Source of the DNA: an uncultured Acetatifactor sp.
GTDB lineage: Bacteria > Bacillota > Clostridia > Lachnospirales > Lachnospiraceae
Assembly (NCBI GenBank): GCA_910585015.1
Contig: CAJUCT010000031.1
Coordinates: 1-53,484 of the forward strand
Reading direction: 5' to 3'
Length of the DNA stretch: 53,484 bases
Shown: positions 16,306-26,098 of the stretch, piece by piece
Position numbering within the stretch: position 1 is the stretch's first letter
Layout of the letters: each line of letters begins with the position of its first letter
The notes under the pieces: model-generated
What the model saw: only the letters and a program-made list of their open reading frames with translations
Database searches by the model: none
Told to the model about the DNA's origin: nothing
Program-made: the position numbers and the translations under genes

Positions 16306-19300
16306 TTATCTTGCCGCCGCTACTTTCACCGGCACGGCTCTTTTATCCTTCTTGATGAACAGCATGAAGGAGATACATGCCAGGCCCATAGCCAGGAACC
16401 ACTTTGGATGGATTCCGTCGCCTGTCTTGGGCGTACTGTCCTGAATTGTTCCTGCGGACAAATCCGTAGTATCCACATAGATCACATAAGGTGAAAAATG
16501 GGTGGCTGTAAAGCTGATGCAAGGCACTCCATCTATTGTAGTAAACTTAGGCGTCAATTTCTCCAATCTGTTATTTACCACGCTGGCAACCTTGTTATTG
16601 CCGGCATAAGGGATCAGAGAGTCCGGAATCGGCAGAGTAATATCCACTGCCAGACCGGTGGTATCGGTGATCTTGGTTGTTCCCGTGGAATCATAGAGAC
16701 TGATATCCATAGGGAAGTAGGAAATATTCGTCAGTTCACCATACTCGTTCATCAGCGCCTTCAGTGCCGCCTCAGTGGCATTGGCATCCTCTGAAATCTT
16801 CACTACAAAATTATCTGAGGAGCCATTCACCGTCACGGAAGCCTTTCCTGTGTTGGACAGGCCATTCTTGGTGATTACAAGTGTCGTGCCATTGCCGGTA
16901 TTTGTTGAGGTTCCGCTGCCGTTACCGTTGCCGTTGCCGGTAGTGCCGTTAGGCCGTGTGACGGTACTGCTATTGCCCATGTTTGTCTTCGACTTGTAAT
17001 TAGCCGTCATAACCACATTGGACGCAGGCATAATCAACACGGTTCCCATTGCGTCCTTGCTGGCCACCACTGCAGTGGCAGGCTCCACTGTCCAGCCGCT
17101 GAACTCCGAATTGTTGCTGGGGTTATCCGCAATTACGATAACCTGAGCGCCCACTACATAGCTGCCGGATCCGGAACCGTTCCGTACGGTCAGCGTATAG
17201 ATACCCGGTACGGGACTGGGAGACGGCGTCGGCGTCGCATTCGGATTCGAAGGCGCAGGTGTAGCTGTGGCCCCGGGAGTCGGTGTTGCTCCCGGTACGG
17301 GAGTCGGTGTTGCGTTCGGATTAGGTGTTGCATTCGGGTCAGGTGTAGGCGTAGGCGCCCCGGGTCCCGAATAATCATACTGAGCGTATGTGTCCACATT
17401 TCCTGTGATGTTTGAAACATCGGGCAGCCATCCGGTAAAGCTATAACCGGGCCGCGTAGGCACCTGCGGATTGGTAACCGACTCTCCCGGCGCGATACGC
17501 TGGGTTGCAATCAATTTATCATTACGGCCGGTCTCTTCGTTCCAGGCATAGAAATTCACTATATACCTGGTCTCGTCAGAGTCAATTTTGTCATATCTCG
17601 CAATTACTGTTGTATCATGCTGAATATTGGTAATGGGAGGCGCCCAGCCCACAAAGCGGTAGCCTTCCTTGGACGGCACCACAGGAGCCTTTGCGTCCTC
17701 ACCGGGGAATACACGGTCGGTTCCCAGTACGGTCACACCGTCTTCATCCATAAAGGTGACTGTCACCTTGGACTCCTCCAAGTCATTTGCCTTATAACGA
17801 GCCTCAATAGTTGTATCTCTGCCGATTCCCTCATAGCTGGGATACCAACCCTGGAAGGTATAACCTTCAAATACAGGCAGCTTATCATTGGGCGGAACAG
17901 CGTCCTCGCCAAGCAATATCTCCTGAATATCCAAAGTATCGTATTCGCCGACCGGATTCGCAGGATCCTTGGGAGCCACAAATGTAACTTTTACATACAC
18001 CTCTAAAGGCTTATCTATAGGGTTGATGTTACTGTTGCTGGGACTGGTGGCGTACATGTAGGCAGTACTGGGATTTTCACAGGAAAACTCAATAGTGTGA
18101 GGATCATCCCTGTAGATGCCGTCCCACTCTACGCTCGTATCATTTGGATTATTCGCATCCGTTGCCACGTCTCTGGGACTGTTGCCGGTAGTATTGAACG
18201 CCTTGGGGTCTATATAGCTGACACTGGCAGGAATCTCCACTGCGCTGATCTTGCTGTTCTTAAATGCGTTCTCTTTTATTTGCTGGCAAGTTTTGGGCAG
18301 ATATACGGCAAACAACTCATTGGTCAATCCGCCGCTGGTATTCTTGCTTCTATCTGTAGTGTCTCCGGCGAAGGCATACTCCGGCACCTCTGTAATGCTG
18401 GAACTCTTCAGATCCACGATGCCTACACCAGTATTGAAAAATGCCTCCTTTGCAATTCCTATGACACCGGCCAGTTCCTCAGCCTTCACGGAGGTGGAAC
18501 CACTGGTTCTGCCTCTGGCCTCCAGACACTCCACCACCGTACTCTTGGCTCCGTTGTTCAGACCATAGATAATCGAATTTTCGCAACGGAAATTGGGACC
18601 ATCCTGAAAACTCACAGAACTGACATTCGGACAGTTTGCAAAAGGTCTTACACCCATGGAATTTACATTGGGCGAAATTACCACTGTCTCCAACTTTTCA
18701 CAATCCTTAAAGGCGTAGTCGCCGATGGATGAGGTCTCTCCAAATATATACAGTTCCTTCAGGTTCTTACATCCCTCAAATGTTCTCGCCGGTATCTCGG
18801 CAATACCTCTGGTAGTGATGGTCTTTTCCGGTTCCTTGTCTGTCTCCTTCTCCGCAAACAGACTATGACCTATTTCATCATTCTGATTCTCATAGATCCT
18901 TTTCACGGCTTCAATTCCCTGAGGCAGTTCAATATTGAGTGCGGCATTTACAATCGCTCTGTCATTATCCGTCATAGTCGGATCGGAACCTGTATACGTT
19001 CCCAGGTATTTTTGCACCGCATCTTTTGCCGCCGTCTCATATTCGCTCGTAATATACGGATACTTTGACGATGTATATTCGGTTCCGCTTTTCAGTTCTT
19101 CAAATGTCGGATAATAAGTCAATTCATTCTTATCCGTATCCGGATTGTACTGCACAGTCAGGTTTGTAGGCCAGCCACTGTAGTAAGTGATATACGTGCG
19201 CTCCTGACTGCCCACATTGATATTATTGGCCGGATTCATAGCATAGTCAAAAGGACCGCTGGCATAGGATATATCTCCGGTGAAGGTCAGCGTCGGATTA

Positions 19301-21459
19301 TGTTCCAAATCCGGAGAGGTGCAATTTCTTGAATGTGTACTTACATCCTGTGTTTTAAAAGCATTAGCGCCAATTTTACACTGCACCGGGCTTTCGAAAA
19401 TCACATGCTTCAGATGATGACACCCTTTGAAAGCCGCCTCCGCAATGGACAGCACGGAAGAAGGAATCGTAATCTTCTCCAAGGTGCAGTTATTCTGAAA
19501 ACTGTTAGAGTTGATGGCCGTAATTCTGTAAGGTCCTATGGTTGAAGGCATTATAACCGTAGTCATACCTTCATCCAAATAGCAATAAATCAATTCATTA
19601 TTGGAGTTGACCCTGTAAATTGCCTTTCTCTTTCCAGCTGCATCATCGGGATCCTTTATTACAATCTCATAAACATCCTCATTCAAATACTTAAAGGCGA
19701 TACTGTTGTCATTGGCTGTCTTATGAATGCCTCCGGTAGGCGTGTCGCCAGTTATAGCTCTGTTTACGCCCTCAAAATAGAAAGTTGCAGGCATGCTCGC
19801 CTTAAACGCCTCAAAATCATAAGTAGCGCCATTGACAGGTTTCTTACTGGCTATAAAATTCGCCTGCTCATTAATTACAGTGATAGATTGCAGGGAAGTA
19901 CAGCCGTACACCATACTGAGTTCCAGTTCATCGCTGGACACATTGCTGGGAATTGTCAGACTGGTCAGGCTGCGGCAATTCATAAAGGCGTGATCACCAA
20001 TAGTGCTCAGTGTCTTTACTTCCTCTTTGCTGTACAAACCAATCTCCGCCAAACTGTAACAATTCTCAAATGTACCATCGCCAATCATCTTTACTGATAT
20101 AGGCATATTGAAAGAGCGGAGACTCTGACAATTGTAAAAAGCGTGATCTCCTATCATCTCCAAATTACTGTGAACATCCATATTAATCTGCTGGATATTC
20201 ACACAACCGTCAAAAGCATGGTTGCCAATAGCCTCCAAACCATTGCTCAATGTAATACCCTTTAATGAGCCACAGTCCGCAAAGGCATAATTGCCTATAC
20301 CAATTAGGTTATTTCCAACCGCCAAATTTACAACATTACCACTTTTACCTTGAAAAACCCCCTTCTGGGCAGGATAATTAACACCATTCACCGTGGTTGC
20401 ACTCGCTACATTTTCAGCTGTGATCCAGGGCCCTATTACGGTTTTGCTGCCGCCGGCGCCATCTGATACCGTTGTCAGTGCCTGGTTCCCAATATACGCC
20501 ACTGCAACATCTACTATCCATTGCTTATTAGGATCGATAGTCTGCTCAAAATGATCATGATTTGTTTTATCATAATTGCTGTAGTTAAGCGGCTTTCCAC
20601 TCGCATCATGCTCCTTGAGCGCATAAAAATCATCGAGTTCATAATCCCCCCAGCCGTTTGCTGTTTTATCCGTATAATAGCAAGGCAGATACTCTGATGT
20701 GACCCTGGGTCTATCCAGGTCATCCACCTCCACCTCGTCCTCCTGCTGGAATGTCTCGTATATAGGATTCCCTTGTGTATCTACCGCCTGTACCCAAACA
20801 GGAGTTACGCCATCTGCTTCATACTTAAGACTGCCGTCCTCATTCTTAGCCTGCACCATTTTAGGCTTTCTTTCACCCATGCTGGGGTTCCAAAGGGTTT
20901 CAAGAACCGAGGTATTGTCCACCAGCACAACATAGGTGCGCATTTGCTTCTCCAGCTTTTTCTCATATGTAGGTTTACCTGTTACCGGATCTAATATCGG
21001 CGTATCCCTTCTCCAGAACAAAAACTTTTCATCTTTTCCGACAGCCGCATAACCTCTGCTGCCAGAACCCAGATTGTCGGTAAACAAGCCATACACTTCT
21101 ACCGTATTCGGTATGGTTAAGTTATTGCCCTCCAAGCTGGTAGGAGGATTATACCCCACGATCACCGCGCGTCTTGTACCGGCATGAGGATTATTGCTGT
21201 CATTAGAGACATACGCAAACTGATACATGCCGTCACCTGTAGCGTATACAGTCTCATTCGGATCCAACTTGGGGATTTTGCTGTCCGCCTCACCCATGGT
21301 CACTACCAAATCATTCTGTGCCTCCCCGGACGCCTGTAACCCATCCACAGGGATCGCCGCCACCGCAATGGCGGATGCCAGAAACAGCGCTCCCAGAGTC
21401 TTCCTCACTCTTTTTCTTAATCTTCTGCTCTTCATAATCTTTGCCATCTTAACAACCAT
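16306..21459 (-). CDS. Giant LRR_5 / InlB-repeat surface protein with TPKTG sorting signal
   Basis: A 1717-aa protein with a basic signal peptide (about 1-44). LRR_5 repeats fill much of 370-1110. Three InlB B-repeats follow (about 1175-1385), each ending in a GYxFxGW-type signature and an ARYDK-like strand. Next comes a Pro/Thr/Asn-rich wall-spanning linker (about 1390-1440), a further beta domain with FSGW, a Gly/Asn/Thr stretch and a C-terminal domain. The sorting signal TPKTGDGIHPKW starts near 1676, with a hydrophobic helix and Lys/Arg tail. It is 12 bp upstream of the smaller LRR gene and downstream of the sortase gene, suggesting one surface-display operon. Confidence 0.88.
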   Translation of the reverse strand: MVVKMAKIMKSRRLRKRVRKTLGALFLASAIAVAAIPVDGLQASGEAQNDLVVTMGEADSKIPKLDPNETVYATGDGMYQFAYVSNDSNNPHAGTRRAVIVGYNPPTSLEGNNLTIPNTVEVYGLFTDNLGSGSRGYAAVGKDEKFLFWRRDTPILDPVTGKPTYEKKLEKQMRTYVVLVDNTSVLETLWNPSMGERKPKMVQAKNEDGSLKYEADGVTPVWVQAVDTQGNPIYETFQQEDEVEVDDLDRPRVTSEYLPCYYTDKTANGWGDYELDDFYALKEHDASGKPLNYSNYDKTNHDHFEQTIDPNKQWIVDVAVAYIGNQALTTVSDGAGGSKTVIGPWITAENVASATTVNGVNYPAQKGVFQGKSGNVVNLAVGNNLIGIGNYAFADCGSLKGITLSNGLEAIGNHAFDGCVNIQQINMDVHSNLEMIGDHAFYNCQSLRSFNMPISVKMIGDGTFENCYSLAEIGLYSKEEVKTLSTIGDHAFMNCRSLTSLTIPSNVSSDELELSMVYGCTSLQSITVINEQANFIASKKPVNGATYDFEAFKASMPATFYFEGVNRAITGDTPTGGIHKTANDNSIAFKYLNEDVYEIVIKDPDDAAGKRKAIYRVNSNNELIYCYLDEGMTTVIMPSTIGPYRITAINSNSFQNNCTLEKITIPSSVLSIAEAAFKGCHHLKHVIFESPVQCKIGANAFKTQDVSTHSRNCTSPDLEHNPTLTFTGDISYASGPFDYAMNPANNINVGSQERTYITYYSGWPTNLTVQYNPDTDKNELTYYPTFEELKSGTEYTSSKYPYITSEYETAAKDAVQKYLGTYTGSDPTMTDNDRAIVNAALNIELPQGIEAVKRIYENQNDEIGHSLFAEKETDKEPEKTITTRGIAEIPARTFEGCKNLKELYIFGETSSIGDYAFKDCEKLETVVISPNVNSMGVRPFANCPNVSSVSFQDGPNFRCENSIIYGLNNGAKSTVVECLEARGRTSGSTSVKAEELAGVIGIAKEAFFNTGVGIVDLKSSSITEVPEYAFAGDTTDRSKNTSGGLTNELFAVYLPKTCQQIKENAFKNSKISAVEIPASVSYIDPKAFNTTGNSPRDVATDANNPNDTSVEWDGIYRDDPHTIEFSCENPSTAYMYATSPSNSNINPIDKPLEVYVKVTFVAPKDPANPVGEYDTLDIQEILLGEDAVPPNDKLPVFEGYTFQGWYPSYEGIGRDTTIEARYKANDLEESKVTVTFMDEDGVTVLGTDRVFPGEDAKAPVVPSKEGYRFVGWAPPITNIQHDTTVIARYDKIDSDETRYIVNFYAWNEETGRNDKLIATQRIAPGESVTNPQVPTRPGYSFTGWLPDVSNITGNVDTYAQYDYSGPGAPTPTPDPNATPNPNATPTPVPGATPTPGATATPAPSNPNATPTPSPSPVPGIYTLTVRNGSGSGSYVVGAQVIVIADNPSNNSEFSGWTVEPATAVVASKDAMGTVLIMPASNVVMTANYKSKTNMGNSSTVTRPNGTTGNGNGNGSGTSTNTGNGTTLVITKNGLSNTGKASVTVNGSSDNFVVKISEDANATEAALKALMNEYGELTNISYFPMDISLYDSTGTTKITDTTGLAVDITLPIPDSLIPYAGNNKVASVVNNRLEKLTPKFTTIDGVPCISFTATHFSPYVIYVDTTDLSAGTIQDSTPKTGDGIHPKWFLAMGLACISFMLFIKKDKRAVPVKVAAAR

Positions 21460-21532
21460 TTCCTTTCCAATGACTGTCCTATCAAGTCTTTATATTGTCT
21501 GCCCCGTCGGCGTTATATATTGTCTTTCCCAA

Positions 21533-22720
21533 TCAGCCTCCGACCCGTTTGGCCACCACAACGAATCTTCCGTCGTCCACGTAGTAATCACAGGTGGACA
21601 GTGTCAGCAGGCGATCCCCATAGCTGGCCGTCACTCCCGTGTCATACAGGGACATAGACGCCATTTCCTGCATGTTGGAGTTGAACTCCTGCTCACTCCC
21701 TGCGTCTATAAACTGATAATACTTAAAGACCACGTCTTCCTCGCTGTAGATTTTTGAGCGGAACACATACATGACTTCATATGTGCCCTTCTCGTAAATC
21801 GAATCAAACTGAATCACCGGATGTTCCTTATAAAACTCCTCCGAACTGTATTTGTCCAGCGTACCGAACATATTGCCGCTCTTCATATGGTGGCCATAGA
21901 TAATCAGGTTGGTGCTGGGCTCCAGCACATCGCAGTCCTTATCCAGGAAAAGCGCCCCGTTCCTGTCTGATTGCTGATTGAAGTTATGATTCAGGAAATA
22001 CTCATTGTTCGTAGTCTGCATGACAGGGTAATCTATTTTTGTATCGTCAATTTTCAGCCATCCGATAAGTCTTTTATTACTATTATATAAATTTTTATAT
22101 TCATCCAGAACTTCCGGGATCACCCGCTCCCCCTCCTCCGTGTAATGAATCAGGGGGCTGACGGTCACCTCTTGTACCAGTAAATCCTGCTCCTTCTCCT
22201 TGTACGCCGCCAGACGGGCAAACTCCCGCTCTGTTCTGGACGCCTGATAGGTGTATATGCCAAAATATCCCAAGCACACCACAGCCACCACGCTGCACAG
22301 CAGGGCCAGTCTTTTCCGGATTTTCTCCCGGCGCCTGAGTTCCTCCTGCACATATTTTTCCATCTGGTCGTCCTGTCCCGTACCTCCTGGCGGGGGCTGC
22401 GCTGTCCCCTTTCTGCCCGGAGACTGCCCGGAAGACTTCTTTGCGGCCTGCTTCCCCTTTCGCTTACCCGCGCCGGAAGGCGACTTATTCAACTGCTGCA
22501 GAGCCTCCTCCGCTTCCTCCATAAAGTCCTGCCCCAGCAGGGTGAGGAAAGGGTACTTTTTCTGTTGTAATGCCTTGACCAGCTGGGAAAGCTGACTGCG
22601 ATTCTGAAAGTCTATCTGCTCCCGCAGCCGATCTATCACCTTTTTGTCTCGGAGAGCCCTGCGGTAATCCGCCTCTGTGCGGAACTGTCTCCCCTCCACA
22701 ATATAAACCTTCTGTGCCAT
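21533..22720 (-). CDS. Class B sortase with extended cytosolic N-terminal domain
   Basis: A membrane transpeptidase that likely anchors the two LRR proteins. The catalytic domain (about 200-395) has the His in IIYGHHMKSG, the Cys in LTLSTCDYY and the Arg in DGRFVVVAKR. A single membrane helix (LALLCSVVAVVCLGYFGIY) lies near 140-160. Unusually for this family, about 135 residues precede it: a helical domain with a Lys/Gly/Pro-rich linker that must face the cytosol. The call is class B because of the sequence around the catalytic residues. ATG 22720 opens the frame. The 395-aa length is well above the usual 230-280. Confidence 0.88.
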   Translation of the reverse strand: MAQKVYIVEGRQFRTEADYRRALRDKKVIDRLREQIDFQNRSQLSQLVKALQQKKYPFLTLLGQDFMEEAEEALQQLNKSPSGAGKRKGKQAAKKSSGQSPGRKGTAQPPPGGTGQDDQMEKYVQEELRRREKIRKRLALLCSVVAVVCLGYFGIYTYQASRTEREFARLAAYKEKEQDLLVQEVTVSPLIHYTEEGERVIPEVLDEYKNLYNSNKRLIGWLKIDDTKIDYPVMQTTNNEYFLNHNFNQQSDRNGALFLDKDCDVLEPSTNLIIYGHHMKSGNMFGTLDKYSSEEFYKEHPVIQFDSIYEKGTYEVMYVFRSKIYSEEDVVFKYYQFIDAGSEQEFNSNMQEMASMSLYDTGVTASYGDRLLTLSTCDYYVDDGRFVVVAKRVGG

Positions 22721-22867
22721 AATCTGCCTAGTCTGCTCCTGTCCTTGTCAGAAACATATGTATCCACATTCATTTCATATCACTTTTATTTTACTATATG
22801 TTCAGATTTATGCAAGTGTTTTTCGCAATATCTTGTAAAGAAATGTGGTCATCCTTCCATATATAGG

Positions 22868-22899
22868 AAAATCACGAGACATCTGCCTCGTGACTTTTT
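22868..22899 (-). terminator. Bidirectional intrinsic terminator between yajC and the sortase gene
   Basis: Arms TCACGAG and CTCGTGA enclose an 8-nt loop, with T-rich sequence on both sides. It lies just downstream of the yajC stop at 22911. Confidence 0.8.
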
Positions 22900-22910
22900 A
22901 CGCATTTGGC

Positions 22911-23243
22911 TTACTCCGTTGCCTTCTCCACACGGCTGATGGCCGATTTTTCCATAGGAATACGACAGTTCTTGTTGCTGCCAAACTCCACGATCACCGT
23001 GTCGTCTGCGATATCAATCACTACGCCGTAGAAACCTGCCGTAGTCAATACGCTGTCACCGATCTCCAGCGCCGCCAGCATGGCCTGCACTTTCTTCTGC
23101 TCCTTTTTCTGGGGTCTGAACAGAACAAACCAGATGGCTAGGAAAAACAGTCCGTAAACAAGAACCATAGCCAACATACTACCCGCACCGCTGCCTGCCT
23201 CGGGAGTTGCCGTCACTCCTTCGCCGGTTAATAAAATGCCCAT
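22911..23243 (-). CDS. yajC: Preprotein translocase subunit YajC
   Basis: A 110-aa accessory component of the Sec translocon. One N-terminal membrane helix (MLAMVLVYGLFFLAIWFVLF) is followed by the family signature RPQKKEQKKVQAMLAAL and a small beta domain with GDSVLTTAGFYGVV. Length is normal. A promoter lies at 23285-23313. It sits just downstream of tgt on the same strand, the conserved order of tgt and yajC in many bacteria. Confidence 0.95.
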   Translation of the reverse strand: MGILLTGEGVTATPEAGSGAGSMLAMVLVYGLFFLAIWFVLFRPQKKEQKKVQAMLAALEIGDSVLTTAGFYGVVIDIADDTVIVEFGSNKNCRIPMEKSAISRVEKATE

Positions 23244-23284
23244 ATTTATTTTCCTCCTGTTTAGAGTCTCGCACTCATTTTATT

Positions 23285-23313
23285 ACTATACACAATATTC
23301 TGTCTTGGGACAA
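23285..23313 (-). promoter_or_regulatory. yajC promoter
   Basis: Minus-strand TTGTCC (23308-23313), a 17-bp spacer and TATAGT (23285-23290). This lies in the 109-bp tgt-yajC gap, so yajC can be transcribed apart from tgt. Confidence 0.6.
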
Positions 23314-23352
23314 GTGATTTCGCTGAAAATTAAGAAAAACTTTATTATGTTC

Positions 23353-24486
23353 CTAAGACAGTTCCCCGGTCATCCTCTCCAGTTTCTCCTTTTTATAGGA
23401 TGCAAACCGGCCCAGATCCAGGGCATCCCGGATCTCTGTCATCATCGTATTGTAAAAATATAGGTTGTGTAACACGCACAGCCGCATTCCCAGCATCTCC
23501 TTGGCCTTCAGTAAATGCCGGATATATGCCCTGGAATAGCGTTTACAGGCAGGACAGCCGCAGCCCTCCTCGATGGGACGCTCGTCCAACTCATACTTGG
23601 CGTTGAACAGATTAATCTTGCCATGGTTGGTATACAGGTGCCCATGTCTGCCGTTTCTGCTGGGATAGACACAGTCAAAAAAGTCCACGCCCCGCTCCAC
23701 GCCTTCCAATATATTGGCCGGGGTCCCCACTCCCATGAGATAGGTTGGCTTGTCCACCGGCAAATAGGGCACTGTTTCATCCAAAATATGGTACATTTCC
23801 TGGTGGGTCTCCCCCACGGCCAGCCCGCCTACAGCATAGCCGTCCAAGTCCAATTCCCGGATGCGCTTGGCATGTTCAATGCGGATATCGGCATAGACAG
23901 CCCCCTGGTTGATGCCAAAGAGAAGCTGTTCTTTATTGATGGTGTCCTCCAGCCCGTTCATCCGCCGCATCTCCCGCTTACAACGCTCCAGCCACCGGGT
24001 GGTGCGCTCCACGGACGCCTGAACATAGGACCGCTCCGCCTTGCTGGGGGGACACTCGTCAAAGGCCATGGCAATGGTGGACGCCAGGTTGGACTGAATC
24101 CTCATGCTCTCCTCCGGCCCCATGAAAATCTTGTGCCCGTCGATATGGGAGTTGAAGTACACCCCCTCCTCTTTGATCTTGCGCAGTCCCGCCAGGGAAA
24201 ATACCTGAAAGCCGCCGGAATCCGTGAGAATGGGCTTGTCCCAGGACATGAAGCGGTGCAGTCCTCCCATCTGTTTTACCACATCGTCCCCCGGACGCAC
24301 ATGCAGATGATAGGTGTTGGACAATTCCACCTGGGTGCCGATCCCCTCTAAATCCTCCGTGGACACAGCGCCCTTGATGGCCGCCGCGGTGCCCACATTC
24401 ATGAATACCGGAGTCTCTACCACACCGTGTACGGTGGACAGACGCCCTCTCTTGGCCCTGCCCTCCATTTTTAATATCTGGTACAT
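23353..24486 (-). CDS. tgt: tRNA-guanine transglycosylase
   Basis: Exchanges guanine-34 of GUN-anticodon tRNAs for the queuosine precursor. The 377-aa sequence contains SNTYHLHVRPG, the active-site region LTDSGGFQVFSLAGLRK, the GGLAVGE base-binding segment, a second catalytic region FDCVYPSRNGRHG and the zinc site with CGCPAC followed by HNLYF. The length is standard for the bacterial enzyme. It is transcribed away from aroC, with a 399-bp divergent intergenic region. Confidence 0.96.
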   Translation of the reverse strand: MYQILKMEGRAKRGRLSTVHGVVETPVFMNVGTAAAIKGAVSTEDLEGIGTQVELSNTYHLHVRPGDDVVKQMGGLHRFMSWDKPILTDSGGFQVFSLAGLRKIKEEGVYFNSHIDGHKIFMGPEESMRIQSNLASTIAMAFDECPPSKAERSYVQASVERTTRWLERCKREMRRMNGLEDTINKEQLLFGINQGAVYADIRIEHAKRIRELDLDGYAVGGLAVGETHQEMYHILDETVPYLPVDKPTYLMGVGTPANILEGVERGVDFFDCVYPSRNGRHGHLYTNHGKINLFNAKYELDERPIEEGCGCPACKRYSRAYIRHLLKAKEMLGMRLCVLHNLYFYNTMMTEIRDALDLGRFASYKKEKLERMTGELS

Positions 24487-24614
24487 CTAATCTACATCCT
24501 CCGCAAACTCTTCCAAATGTAAGTTTATGCTCCATGAAGATCATGGTAGCCGTCGCTTATTCTTGTTTATCTTAACACAGCTTTTACGAAATCGCATCAT
24601 TTTTTTACTAAAAG

Positions 24615-24643
24615 TTGCTATTTTTTTTTCAATTCGCTATAAT
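24615..24643 (+). promoter_or_regulatory. aroC promoter
   Basis: TTGCTA (24615-24620), a 17-bp spacer of mostly T and TATAAT (24638-24643). Predicted start near 24650 gives a leader of about 235 nt, which contains the nested palindromic element at 24681-24836. Confidence 0.65.
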
Positions 24644-24680
24644 CTATATATTCAGTAATTAAATCTTGCGCACAAACCAG

Positions 24681-24836
24681 ATAAACGGCATGAGTGGTTG
24701 TGTAATTTGACTGGCAAGAATTATACTACATAACGCCAGAATTTACCGTACTGCATTGGTTAAACGTATATGGCTGGCGTTATGTAGTCAGGTTACTCGG
24801 AAATTTTAACTGTTAAGCAGTATAAATGCCGTTTAT
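24681..24836 (+). repeat. Nested palindromic element in the aroC leader
   Basis: Outer arms ATAAACGGCAT (24681-24691) and ATGCCGTTTAT (24826-24836) pair perfectly. Inner arms ACTACATAACGCCAG (24725-24739) and CTGGCGTTATGTAGT (24774-24788) pair perfectly over 15 bp around a 34-nt loop. The segment lies inside the predicted aroC transcript and ends 49 bp before the start codon. No T-box, riboswitch or leader peptide signature was recognised. It may be a MITE or a structured regulatory leader. Confidence 0.75.
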
Positions 24837-24885
24837 ATATAGAAAATGTTATGGACATATAAATATCGGATAAGGAGAAAATGTT

Positions 24886-26004
24886 ATGGCTGGATCAACT
24901 TTTGGCAATTTATTTCGAATCACCACCTGGGGAGAGTCCCATGGACCGGCTCTGGGAGTAGTCATCGACGGCTGTCCCGCAGGACTGGCTTTGGAGGAGG
25001 GGGATATCCAGCGCTATCTGGACCGGCGCAAACCCGGTCAGAGCAAAATCACCACCTCCCGCAGCGAGGCGGACCAGGTGGAAATCCTCTCCGGCGTCTT
25101 CGAGGGCCGCACTACAGGCACCCCCATCTCCCTGCTGGTGCGCAACACCTCCCAGATTTCCAGGGACTACAGTGAGATCGCTTCCTGCTACCGCCCCGGA
25201 CATGCGGACTATACCTTTGACCAAAAGTATGGTTTCCGGGACTACCGGGGAGGCGGGCGTTCCTCCGGCAGAGAGACCCTCGGCAGAGTGGCGGCGGGGG
25301 CCATCGCCTGCAAGATCCTGGGGCAGCTGGGCATAGAAGTCTGCGCCTACACCCGATCCATCGGCCCCATCGCCATGGATCCGGCCCGTTTTGAGGCCGA
25401 TGCCATCCGGGAGACCCGCACGGCCATGCCGGACCGGGAGGCGGACGCCCAGGCTGTGACTTACCTGGAGGACGCCATAAAGCGCCTGGACTCCGTGGGC
25501 GGTGTCATGGAATGCCGCGTGTCAGGGGTTCCCGCCGGGATCGGTGATCCCGTCTTCCGCAAGCTGGACGCCCTGCTGGCCCAGGCCGCCATGTCCATCG
25601 GCGCGGTGAAGGCCGTGGAGATCGGCGACGGAACCTCCGTGTCCTCCCGCTATGGCAGCGAGAATAATGATGCCTTCCGAATGGAGCGGGATCATGTAGT
25701 AAAAGCCACCAACCACGCAGGCGGTATCCTGGGCGGCATCAGCGACGGCAGCGATATCCTGGTCCGCGCCCATGTAAAACCCACCCCTTCCATCTATGCT
25801 CCCCAGAAGACTGTGGACAGCTGCGGCCGCGAGATCGACATACAAATCAAAGGCCGCCACGATCCCATCATTGTCCCCAGAGCCGTGGTGGTACTGGAGT
25901 GCATGACCGCCGTCACCCTCCTGGACGCCATGATGGCCAACCTGTGCTGCCGCATGGACAGCCTGGAAGCCTTCTACAAAGCCTCCGGCTCCCCCAAAAT
26001 ATAA
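24886..26004 (+). CDS. aroC: Chorismate synthase
   Basis: Catalyses the last common step of aromatic amino acid synthesis, converting EPSP to chorismate with reduced FMN. The 372-aa protein has the signatures GESHGPALGVVIDGCPAG, FDQKYGFRDYRGGGRSSGRET and the SDGSDILVRAHVKPTPSI region near the flavin site. AAGGAGAAAA precedes the ATG. It stands alone on the plus strand with a long structured leader, unlike shikimate gene clusters, so regulation by its leader is plausible. Confidence 0.96.
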   Translation: MAGSTFGNLFRITTWGESHGPALGVVIDGCPAGLALEEGDIQRYLDRRKPGQSKITTSRSEADQVEILSGVFEGRTTGTPISLLVRNTSQISRDYSEIASCYRPGHADYTFDQKYGFRDYRGGGRSSGRETLGRVAAGAIACKILGQLGIEVCAYTRSIGPIAMDPARFEADAIRETRTAMPDREADAQAVTYLEDAIKRLDSVGGVMECRVSGVPAGIGDPVFRKLDALLAQAAMSIGAVKAVEIGDGTSVSSRYGSENNDAFRMERDHVVKATNHAGGILGGISDGSDILVRAHVKPTPSIYAPQKTVDSCGREIDIQIKGRHDPIIVPRAVVVLECMTAVTLLDAMMANLCCRMDSLEAFYKASGSPKI

Positions 26005-26098
26005 CCGCCGCACTGTAAAAGGCCAACTCTCCCCTTAATTCAGAAGAGAGCCGGCCTTTACATTTTTCACAGAGCAACAGTATCCAAGTCCCACGCCG

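Noticed and set aside
24650..24885. T-box or known riboswitch upstream of aroC
   Set aside because: No T-box specifier or antiterminator sequence and no recognised riboswitch core were found; the leader is described only as nested palindromes.
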